DNA from: Burkholderia sp. GAS332
Lineage (GTDB): Bacteria > Pseudomonadota > Gammaproteobacteria > Burkholderiales > Burkholderiaceae
Assembly (NCBI GenBank): GCA_900142905.1
Contig: FSRV01000001.1
Span: forward strand, 4,588,001 to 4,652,000
Length of the DNA stretch: 64,000 nucleotides
Direction: 5' to 3'
Shown: positions 16,929 to 24,294 of the stretch, piece by piece
How the letters are laid out: each line of letters starts with the position of its first letter
How positions within the stretch are numbered: position 1 is the stretch's first letter
Made by a program: the position numbers and the translations under genes
Notes under the pieces: generated by a model
Told to the model about the DNA's origin: nothing
Seen by the model: only the letters and a program-made list of their open reading frames with translations
Database searches by the model: none

Positions 16929-18897
16929 TGCAGCCCCCTTCGTCGATATAGCGCACAAGGTCAGCTTCATCGAAGTCCAGGGTCGCCAGTTGCGCCATCA
17001 GCTGCTCGTACCGGATACGCAGGTGCCTCATCCAGTCCGGTTCGACCAGCGCCTGTCCGTCGATCTGCATCTGGACATTCTGCAGGCTCACGTAGACGAC
17101 GGCTGCCTGTCTCTTGAGTTCGTCTGATCGCGGCGCGTCGTGCCTCAGCCAGATATATTCGTCGCAATTGGCCGAGCACTGCAGATGACGCGGACATGGC
17201 GCCATCTGGAAGTCGTGGATGCACATCCCCGGCCCGACATCATGGACGGCATGGATGCGTGCTGACAGAAACGTGTGCGCGCGCTCGACTGGCAATACCG
17301 TCGCTATCTCCGTCACCGCACCGCTGATGCGACCGCTCATGATGTCCGTCACTACCTGCGTGGCTTTTTGGCCGGGCGTCATGTGCTGATAGGCCTTCGT
17401 GTCGGCCGCGTGCTTGCGCCCGAACCATTTGGTCTGGACGAGATCCGGCGCACCACCCTCATCGAGCAAGTGATTCAGGAAGTGGCGGAACCCATGCGAG
17501 CGGACGTTTATGTGGCCACCCTTACTGTCGACGATCGCGTAGCGGTCGAAGACCGAGCTGATGACACCACGCCCCGTCAGGAAGTCGCGCACGTTCTGGT
17601 CCGTGATCGGACGCGCCGCATAGGTCAGCGTCGTCCGGGTGCCGCGATGCATCTGGTTTGTATAAGCAACGCAGAGCGCTTCGTGGAGTGCGAGGCCGCG
17701 GCCGGGCGCGCCCGGTATCGTGGGCGACATCCAGTGGTCGCCCCTGACTCCTCTCAGCAACGCGCCGCGAGCGACGCGTATCTTCCCGCCAACAATCTTG
17801 TACGCAATGCTCCGCGCTTTCAGGAACTGCGCGACCGCATTGCTGCGCAATCCCAGTATCGCGGGCAACGAGGGACCAACAATTTCCACCGGCAACGGTA
17901 TGGCTGTGAGCAGCTCACCCGATTCATGGAAGGCCCGGGCGACCTGCCGCCCTCCCCGTGTTGCTTCGCGCAGTTCAGTCAGCGCCTCCTCGACGACCTG
18001 CTCCGTTTCCGTCAGCAATGGTTTGCTTTCCCACTCGACGCCCACATCGTCGGCCCGTCCCTTCAAGCGCGCATAGCGCAGAATCTTGCAGCCGTCCTCG
18101 GCCAGCGAGAGTGGCTTCTCGGGCAGGGTTAGCATTTCGCCGATACGCAAGCCGGTACACACCATCACGGTTGCGATCAGGATCATGATGCGATCGGCAC
18201 TGACCGAATCATGCGGCGATACGCCGCGCGGAATCCGCTGGTACAGGTAACCGATCGCCCGGACGGCGTCCTCATCTGGCAGACGGCTCGCTGGCCTGGC
18301 CTCCCGAGCCGCAGCGTCGATACGGTCGGGCGTCATCGATCGCGGACGGGATTTACGCCGGCAGCGCCAGTCGAGTCGCAGGCGACACAGACCATTACGA
18401 TCCAGTGCGTCCGCAAACTCTTCCATATGGCCGACGACCTTGTATGCGGATGACTCACACTCACGTTCAAACAGCACCGCAGCAGCAGCGTCCAGGTGGT
18501 CCGCCGTCAGTTCACCGATGTCGTGATCACGATCCGCAAGCGCATCGAATACGTAGCGCGTGGCCCGGACGAACACCATGTGGCTGCCCGCCGACTGGCC
18601 CCGTTGACGATGCCGCAGACACACCAGCGACTTCACGACATCACCAAACGGCCCGCACAGCGGCGCACCGTGTATGCGAGGCCTGAAGCTATGTTGTGTG
18701 AACAGCAACCGCTGTGCAGGCCGGTCTGCCTTGTACGCGCGCGTGCGGTGCCGGTAGGTCTCTGACACGTCCCAGGTCGAACTGTCCCAGGCCACGCTCG
18801 CAAACGGAACTGCAGCCTTGGCTCTGGATACAAGCGCCGCACGGTTGACGATCCAGTTAGCCGACAGCACGCCGACCGAGCAGGTGGGCGCGGCCAT
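16906..18897 (-). CDS. Tyrosine recombinase/integrase 3 (large, TnpB-like)
   Basis: A 663-aa tyrosine recombinase. Catalytic boxes visible are TGLRIGEM (Arg251), HGFRH (His468, Arg471) and a C-terminal WFGRKHAADTKAYQHMT with the probable nucleophile Tyr503. After the catalytic domain comes a Cys cluster, C559-x8-C568-x5-C574-x3-C578 (within GMCIHDFQMAPCPRHLQC), which looks like a zinc site, and then a helical tail. The length is close to Tn554 TnpB (about 630 aa). The start at 18897 is four bases after the stop of recombinase 2; an in-frame ATG at 18978 would overlap it by 77 bp. Breaks and rejoins DNA at the element ends together with its two partners. Confidence 0.85.
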   Translation of the reverse strand: MAAPTCSVGVLSANWIVNRAALVSRAKAAVPFASVAWDSSTWDVSETYRHRTRAYKADRPAQRLLFTQHSFRPRIHGAPLCGPFGDVVKSLVCLRHRQRGQSAGSHMVFVRATRYVFDALADRDHDIGELTADHLDAAAAVLFERECESSAYKVVGHMEEFADALDRNGLCRLRLDWRCRRKSRPRSMTPDRIDAAAREARPASRLPDEDAVRAIGYLYQRIPRGVSPHDSVSADRIMILIATVMVCTGLRIGEMLTLPEKPLSLAEDGCKILRYARLKGRADDVGVEWESKPLLTETEQVVEEALTELREATRGGRQVARAFHESGELLTAIPLPVEIVGPSLPAILGLRSNAVAQFLKARSIAYKIVGGKIRVARGALLRGVRGDHWMSPTIPGAPGRGLALHEALCVAYTNQMHRGTRTTLTYAARPITDQNVRDFLTGRGVISSVFDRYAIVDSKGGHINVRSHGFRHFLNHLLDEGGAPDLVQTKWFGRKHAADTKAYQHMTPGQKATQVVTDIMSGRISGAVTEIATVLPVERAHTFLSARIHAVHDVGPGMCIHDFQMAPCPRHLQCSANCDEYIWLRHDAPRSDELKRQAAVVYVSLQNVQMQIDGQALVEPDWMRHLRIRYEQLMAQLATLDFDEADLVRYIDEGGCNAESDPG

Positions 18898-18901
18898 CGA
18901 T

Positions 18902-20542
18902 TTACGTCTTCTTGCGAAGTCGGCGGACATAGTCTTCAACCTCCCGGACGACCTGCGCAACGGCATAGATGACATCATCGAGCTGGATCGACAGGCGCGA
19001 ACCGTACTTCGTTTGACGGTCCTCGCGGCTCGCGAGCAGTTCGTTCAGAACGGCTTGATGGTCAGCTTCCGCATAAGGCTGGAATTTCGGGCAGAGGTAG
19101 CAGGAGAACGGCGGATCGAGGGCGCAGAGCCGCTCCTGTCCGCAGGCGCCAATTTCAACCGGCGGTACAGCCGACACGTCTCCAACAAACCGGATGCTTT
19201 TCTTGGGATCGGATCCGTTCACGGCATATGACGCTGACGGCACCAGCGTCCCACGGAACAGCCTCATCAGCGGCCCGATCTTCAGCGCGGCGGCACGGTC
19301 AAGGATGGTGGTCAGCCGCGTCCCCTTCAGCGAGTAATAGACCTGGACGTGTTGTGTATCCGAATGGTCGAGCATTGCAGCCAGAACCCTTCTCGATACG
19401 CCAAGTTCGACCATCGTCGTCGCGAACGTGTAACGCAACCGGCGTGAGCTAATGCGAAGGGGACGCGCGGTGCGAGGCGATACGAGATTCATGCGCTTTG
19501 AGAACTGCTGTACCAGTCGAGTGAACGACTGGGCAGTGATGTGGTACGCGTATTCGCCCGTATCCGTCCCCTCATGCCATTCGTCGACATCGCATCGCAT
19601 GAAGAGCGGCCTAGGACGGTTGCCGCAATCGACTGTCTTGTTGACATCAATCAACTCCCTCAAGAGGCCTACCAACTCATCGCTGACGGGCTCCTCGACG
19701 AACACCTGTCGCACGCCAACGCCCGGCTTCTTGATTCTCGGAATGGCCAGCACCCAGTGGGCAGGCACGTCGAACCCTTCGAGAGCGTTCCTCAAATCCG
19801 TCTCACGCAGCAGGCAGAAGTTGGCCGGATTGCGGCCATACGCAAGACTGAGCGCGACGGCCGTGCGCTGCATCACGTCGCCCCGCTCCATAGATCTGTC
19901 GTCGAGCAGCGCGCGACGGAGCAGCGTCACCTCCGTATCCCAGAGCGGGCCACACTCCTCGTCGTCCAGTTCAACGGCAAGGCGCGATGGCCGCGTTGGG
20001 ATCCGGATTTCATCGAGTTCCAGCGCGAACTCCACATCGAAACCGAGGCAGTCCAGCATTTCTGACGACCAGATGTACCAGCTCCGCAGGACGTAAAACT
20101 CGTCCATCGCTTTCCGTACACGCAGGGCCTGAATTGCCTTCTCCACCGAGGCGCACAGGGCTGCACGCAGCCGCAACGGATCATCGATTACCGAGAGATG
20201 CTGCCACAGCACCTGCAGTTCGCCGGTCGACATATCGTCACAGACGGGCCGCCCACTCAGCGCTGCTGTCGTTGTCTTTATGGCACCCGCGACGGTCGCA
20301 CCGGATTGCTGTGTAAGAAGCTGCACCGCCCATCGCCGCAGCGCATAGCTCACGATCACGTTGCAGTCGGCGAGGCTGGACCAGTCGACTGCAACGTGTG
20401 CGGTGACGACATTGAATTTCCATACGAGGCCATTGAGATCCATCCGCCGTCCATCGCGGTCCACGATGTAGTCTGGCAACGCAGGCAGTCCGTACCGCCG
20501 CAGGTGTGCGGCCATGGCCCGGTTCACGTCACTGTTCGTCAC
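18902..20542 (-). CDS. Tyrosine recombinase/integrase 2
   Basis: A 546-aa recombinase from the GTG at 20542, which overlaps the TGA of recombinase 1 and has GGGAG 6 nt upstream; an in-frame ATG at 20605 would give 567 aa. Catalytic-type boxes are AYGRNPANFCLLRETD (Arg237), RIKKPG, SSRRLRYTFATTM (Arg367/Arg370) and MLDHSDTQHVQVYY (Tyr402/403). Box II has Arg where most family members have His (R-x-x-R in place of H-x-x-R). The C-terminal region holds four cysteines, C467-x5-C473-x7-C481-x2-C484, like a metal site, echoing the cluster in recombinase 3. It may be a structural or less active partner. Confidence 0.83.
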   Translation of the reverse strand: MTNSDVNRAMAAHLRRYGLPALPDYIVDRDGRRMDLNGLVWKFNVVTAHVAVDWSSLADCNVIVSYALRRWAVQLLTQQSGATVAGAIKTTTAALSGRPVCDDMSTGELQVLWQHLSVIDDPLRLRAALCASVEKAIQALRVRKAMDEFYVLRSWYIWSSEMLDCLGFDVEFALELDEIRIPTRPSRLAVELDDEECGPLWDTEVTLLRRALLDDRSMERGDVMQRTAVALSLAYGRNPANFCLLRETDLRNALEGFDVPAHWVLAIPRIKKPGVGVRQVFVEEPVSDELVGLLRELIDVNKTVDCGNRPRPLFMRCDVDEWHEGTDTGEYAYHITAQSFTRLVQQFSKRMNLVSPRTARPLRISSRRLRYTFATTMVELGVSRRVLAAMLDHSDTQHVQVYYSLKGTRLTTILDRAAALKIGPLMRLFRGTLVPSASYAVNGSDPKKSIRFVGDVSAVPPVEIGACGQERLCALDPPFSCYLCPKFQPYAEADHQAVLNELLASREDRQTKYGSRLSIQLDDVIYAVAQVVREVEDYVRRLRKKT

Positions 20543-21738
20543 ACGTCGCTCCCGACGATTGATCTGCCGAAGAGCGAAGCCTGGTAGCTCAGGCTGATCT
20601 CGCATGATTCCCGCCGGATCGCAGCGTCGATATACGGCCTCACCGAGTCGGCCGACCGCCAGCCGAAGAAGTACATCATGTCCTTGTCGATGCGCTCTTC
20701 ATCCAGGCCGTTGCGCAGCCCTGCCGCCCGGAAGTTGGTGGCGCAGGTGCTGCGCAGGCTGTGCGGGTGCAGGTCGTAGAATTCGGGGTGAACGGCGGCA
20801 ACCTGACCAAGGAGACCGTTCATACGCACGAGGCTCATCGGTTGGCCACCCCGACTCAGAAACAGGAACGGACTCCTACTGGCTCCGGGAATCGTTCGGC
20901 GCGTTCTACAGATGTACTCGTTGAGGTATCTGGCCAGCGAGGCATCGCACGGCAGATGTCTCGACTCTGTCTTGACCTGCGGCTCGTTGATCCGTGGATC
21001 AGCAGGATCGTCTGGCGAGCGCTCGACGCGGATTTCGGGAATGGTGCGGCCCAGGTGGCAGTCCGAAACCCGGAGCTTGAGCAGTTCACCCCGCCGCACG
21101 CCGAGTGTTGCCATCATCAACACGATCAGGAAGTTGCGCTGGCGATACGGCTTTTTCCAAGGATTGTCGCAAGCGTCGGGATGGCAGACCTGCAACAAGC
21201 GCTGCAGCTGTTCGGCGGACAGCGGCGCCGCATGCACGGCGGACGGCAGGCGAGCTCGCGCCGCGTTAGCGAAGCTGCGCTTGATGAGCGTCAGGCGGGC
21301 CCGTACGTCACGGATTTCCGGGCTGCCCACGGGCATCGCCGACATCGCGCATTCGAGGTGCCACACGACACATTGCGAAACGACGTTCAGCCGGAATGTC
21401 ACGGTGCCAGGTGAGACAACCAGCTTGCGGACTTTCCCCGCCACCTGGAAGTTGCGCCGTAGCCATGGGTAGAGCTGGCTGACGATTTCGTCCTGCGTCA
21501 GCCCTTCGCCGGATACGAGTCGCGCCTCAAGGGGAAACGCTTCCGTCGCCGCCCATGTCCACAGATAGCCCAGAACGTATAGCGTCTTGACGAGGCTGCT
21601 GACGGACAGCCGGGGGCGCAGGCGTTTGATCAGATACGCGTTGACCCAAGGTATCGGTTGCCTCTCGGCGTCCAGCAGGACCGGCAGACGTTCGCCGCTC
21701 GGATGCAGGACCGTGACCACGTGAAATCGGGTATGCAT
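20539..21738 (-). CDS. Tyrosine recombinase/integrase 1 (TnpA-like)
   Basis: A 399-aa site-specific recombinase with a complete catalytic set: Arg215 in GVRRGELLKL, Lys256 in QVKTESRH, His326 and Arg329 in HPHSLRSTCATNF, Trp360 in FFGW and the nucleophile Tyr369 in RPYIDAA. The N-terminal 170 residues would be the core-binding SAM-like domain. It is the first gene of the element, with GGGAG 6 nt before the ATG. Its stop overlaps the GTG of recombinase 2. The three recombinases plus the small gene occupy about 5.2 kb with no room for cargo. Confidence 0.88.
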   Translation of the reverse strand: MHTRFHVVTVLHPSGERLPVLLDAERQPIPWVNAYLIKRLRPRLSVSSLVKTLYVLGYLWTWAATEAFPLEARLVSGEGLTQDEIVSQLYPWLRRNFQVAGKVRKLVVSPGTVTFRLNVVSQCVVWHLECAMSAMPVGSPEIRDVRARLTLIKRSFANAARARLPSAVHAAPLSAEQLQRLLQVCHPDACDNPWKKPYRQRNFLIVLMMATLGVRRGELLKLRVSDCHLGRTIPEIRVERSPDDPADPRINEPQVKTESRHLPCDASLARYLNEYICRTRRTIPGASRSPFLFLSRGGQPMSLVRMNGLLGQVAAVHPEFYDLHPHSLRSTCATNFRAAGLRNGLDEERIDKDMMYFFGWRSADSVRPYIDAAIRRESCEISLSYQASLFGRSIVGSDV

Positions 21739-21770
21739 CGGCTTCTCCCTGATGCTTCCGATTCAACGTA

Positions 21771-21783
21771 GGCAATGTTTACG
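21771..21783 (-). repeat. Right 13-bp inverted repeat of the recombinase-trio element
   Basis: GGCAATGTTTACG is the exact reverse complement of 16302-16314. It lies 33 bp upstream of recombinase 1. Between here and the ssb terminator there is also a small palindrome, GTAATAGTTAC (21847-21857). Confidence 0.6.
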
Positions 21784-21940
21784 ACTTTTTCGTGGCAGCC
21801 CCCGGCGAAGGCCACCCGTCCGGGCCGTCGGCGCCCGACCTTGACGGTAATAGTTACGAACAAAGAATCGCCGGCAGCCGCGGTACCCCTCCGGCAAATG
21901 TTGCGGGTCAGGAAAAGCTCGGAATCCCAGATACAAAAAG

Positions 21941-21965
21941 AAAAACCCCACCAAAAGGCGGGGTT
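21941..21965 (-). terminator. ssb intrinsic terminator
   Basis: On the minus strand AACCCCGCC pairs with GGTGGGGTT (one G-U pair) around TTTT and is followed by a T-rich run. It lies 29 bp after the ssb stop, showing that the ssb transcription unit ends before the recombinase element begins. Confidence 0.82.
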
Positions 21966-21993
21966 GATCTTTACAGTTTTCGGTTACGAGACC

Positions 21994-22530
21994 TCAGAAC
22001 GGAATATCGTCATCCATCTCATCAAAGCCACCACCGGCCGGCGCGCTCGGACGGCTCGAACCACCACCGCCACCACCGCTGCCGCCGCGCGAAGCGCCAC
22101 CGCCCGCGACCGCGCGGCCACCACCACCGCCGCTACGCTCCGACGGCTCACCGCGGCTGTAACCGCCTTCGTCGTCGCCGCCGCCCGTCGAGCCGCCACG
22201 ACCACCCAGCATTTGCATCTGATCGGCGACGATTTCGGTCGAGTAACGGTCAGTGCCGTCCTGAGCCTGCCACTTACGGGTGCGGATGCGCCCTTCCAGA
22301 TACACCGACGAACCCTTCTTCAGATATTGGTTCACGATTTCAGCAAGCTTGCCGAAGAACGCCACACGGTGCCATTCGGTTGCTTCCTTCATTTCGCCGG
22401 ACGCTTTGTCCTTGTACCGGTCCGTCGTCGCAAGGCGGATGTTCGCCACTGCGTCGCCGCTCGGAAGATAACGAACTTCCGGATCGGCTCCGAGATTGCC
22501 GACGAGAATGACCTTGTTCACGGATGCCAT
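21994..22530 (-). CDS. ssb: Single-stranded DNA-binding protein
   Basis: A 178-aa SSB. An N-terminal OB fold (about 1-110: [21 protein letters not shown], then [32 protein letters not shown] and [11 protein letters not shown]) is followed by a long Gly/Ser/Arg-rich disordered linker and the acidic tip DEMDDDIPF. The tip is the docking peptide for replication and repair enzymes. The start at 22530 is fixed by AGGAG 6 nt upstream; the longer frame has no ribosome site. It binds single-stranded DNA during replication, repair and recombination. It lies next to, but outside, the recombinase element. Confidence 0.96.
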   Translation of the reverse strand: MASVNKVILVGNLGADPEVRYLPSGDAVANIRLATTDRYKDKASGEMKEATEWHRVAFFGKLAEIVNQYLKKGSSVYLEGRIRTRKWQAQDGTDRYSTEIVADQMQMLGGRGGSTGGGDDEGGYSRGEPSERSGGGGGRAVAGGGASRGGSGGGGGGSSRPSAPAGGGFDEMDDDIPF

Positions 22531-22748
22531 GAGTTTCTCCTGTTGATTCCGTTGCGGGCGGCGCGGCAACGCGCGATTCGCGTCTCAAGCCAGTGGGCCC
22601 GAGACCGGAACTGCGCCTCAGCCCGCCGCCGGGTGAGTTCTGTCAATAAAACGCCTGGCCGCCCCAGGTTTTCCGCACCGAAGGAAGTCCCTTGGGGCAT
22701 TGAACCCGCCGGGAGGCCTGGCGCGAAGCGCCAGAGTTGGGGGCGCAG

Positions 22749-23939
22749 CTACGCCTTCTTGCGCGGCGGCTGTTTCATATTTGCCGCGATTATAAGCCAG
22801 CAAAACACCAGCCCAGAGCAAGTGAAAAAGACTGCGCTCTGCCCGTCCACCTTGAGCAGCCATCCACCGACCACCCCGCCCAGCGCAAGACCGATCGACT
22901 GGGTGGTGTTGTACACGCCGGCCGCCGCGCCCTTGCGGGTGCCCGGCGCCAGTTTCGACACCAGCGAAGGCTGCGACGCCTCAAGAATATTGAAGCCGAG
23001 AAAGTAGACAAAGAGGATCGCCGCCACACTCAGAATCGTATGCGGTGCGACGCCCAACAACAACTGTCCGATCAGGATAAGACCGATCGCCGACAGCAGC
23101 ACAATTTTCATTTTTCCGCGTTTTTCCGCGGCAATGATTGCCGGGACCATCATCACGAACGAGAGGCCCATCACCGGCAGATACACCTTCCAGTGCGACG
23201 CGACCGGCAGGCCGCCGGCTTCGAGAATGCGCGGCACGACGAGGAACAACGCGGTTTGCGTGGCGTGCAGGACGAGCACGCCGAAGTTCAGGCGCAGCAG
23301 CTCGACGTTATGCAGCACCTCGGCGAACGGCGCGCGCACGTGCACGGGCTTGGGCGCATCCGGCACGACCCATAGCACGAGGCCAACCGCCAGAATCGAG
23401 AAGATACCGACCAGCGTGAACAAGCCGCTCATGCCGACCCACTGGAACACGATCGGCGCACCGACGATCGCCACCGCGAACGAAATGCCGATACTGCCGC
23501 CGACCATCGCCATCGCCTTGGTGCGATGCTCTTCGGAGGTGAGGTCGGCGATAAACGCGATCACCGCGGACGACACCGCGCCCATACCCTGAATCACCCG
23601 GCCGACAATGATCCACGTCATGTCGTGCGCGCCCGCCGCGACGAAGCTGCCGAGCGCGAAGATCAGGAGGCCGGTCGCAATGACCGGTTTGCGGCCGATC
23701 TTGTCGGAGACCCAGCCGTAGAAGATGTACAGCATCGACTGTGTCACGCCGTACGCGCCGAGCGCGATCCCCACCAGCAGCACGTTGTCGCCGCCGGGAA
23801 TGGTCTTCGCGTAGATCGAGAACACCGGCATGATCATGAAGAGACCGAGCATGCGCAGCGCGAAGATGGCGGCAAGCGACACGGTCGCGCGCATTTCAGG
23901 CGCGCTCATGCGTGAGGATGTAGCGGACGGATTGGACAT
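22749..23939 (-). CDS. MFS transporter (YajR-like efflux family)
   Basis: A 396-aa major facilitator with about 12 membrane segments. The loop 2-3 motif is GWVSDKIGRKPVIATG and the helix 4 motif is RVIQGMGAVSSAVIAFIADLT, as in drug:H+ antiporters of the DHA1 type. The helix 11 region GVYNTTQSIGLALGGVVGGW supports the YajR-like group. The gene probably exports small hydrophobic compounds; the substrate is unknown. The MSNPSAT start at 23939 is chosen by fit to the family N-terminus; the ribosome site is weak and a start at 23909 is possible. It is divergent from uvrA and upstream of ssb on the same strand. Confidence 0.82.
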   Translation of the reverse strand: MSNPSATSSRMSAPEMRATVSLAAIFALRMLGLFMIMPVFSIYAKTIPGGDNVLLVGIALGAYGVTQSMLYIFYGWVSDKIGRKPVIATGLLIFALGSFVAAGAHDMTWIIVGRVIQGMGAVSSAVIAFIADLTSEEHRTKAMAMVGGSIGISFAVAIVGAPIVFQWVGMSGLFTLVGIFSILAVGLVLWVVPDAPKPVHVRAPFAEVLHNVELLRLNFGVLVLHATQTALFLVVPRILEAGGLPVASHWKVYLPVMGLSFVMMVPAIIAAEKRGKMKIVLLSAIGLILIGQLLLGVAPHTILSVAAILFVYFLGFNILEASQPSLVSKLAPGTRKGAAAGVYNTTQSIGLALGGVVGGWLLKVDGQSAVFFTCSGLVFCWLIIAANMKQPPRKKA

Positions 23940-24294
23940 CGGAAGCGTTCTTTGAATGAGCTGGGCGGCGCACCGCGGGCGGGCCTTCCCCGCAGGACGG
24001 CCACCACCAGGCGGCATACCACGGGACGGCTGGACGGCGGCAAGCATACGGCGCGGCATGTGAGCCAGCGGCCTTGCTGCACACTCGCCTCGCGCCTCGC
24101 GGCGCCTTGTACTCGCGGGAAATGGCCCCAGTTAGACCTCTTCCCCACGGCGCTGGACCGCTGCCTTACAGCTTGCCTTGGCACCCGATCGGGCTGTCAG
24201 GAAGCCGTAACGGCGGTCTTGAAAAGTCGTTATAGTAGCAGGTTTAGCCGCCTCCTCTTTCCGCCAGGTCACGGGCCAAGTCTTGGAATAACGC
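23940..24294. other. Divergent intergenic region between MFS transporter and uvrA
   Basis: 355 bp with no convincing gene. A TATAGT at 24231-24236 could be a -10 for uvrA but I see no partner at the right distance. I looked for a LexA-type CTGT-N8-ACAG box because uvrA is often SOS-controlled and found none. Confidence 0.5.

Larger units (their letters stand above)
16302..21783 (-). mobile_element. Tyrosine recombinase trio element with TnpC-like gene, no cargo
   Basis: Four minus-strand genes overlap or nearly touch one another: recombinases of 399, 546 and 663 aa and a 141-aa accessory protein. A 13-bp inverted repeat lies outside the first and last gene. The layout extends the Tn554 scheme (tnpA-tnpB-tnpC) by one recombinase. 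RIT elements also carry three tyrosine recombinases, but as I recall theirs are all about 300-400 aa. The element lies between ssb with its own terminator and the catabolic operon. Exact ends and target duplication cannot be fixed without an empty-site comparison. Confidence 0.75.

Noticed and set aside
16302..21783. Calling the recombinase element a RIT element
   Set aside because: It has three recombinases, but sizes (399, 546, 663 aa), Cys clusters and the TnpC-like fourth gene fit the Tn554 type better.
24181..24294. SOS (LexA) box upstream of uvrA
   Set aside because: I looked for CTGT-N8-ACAG and relaxed forms and saw none. A TTGAAA/TATAGT pair has only 6 bp between hexamers, too short for a promoter.
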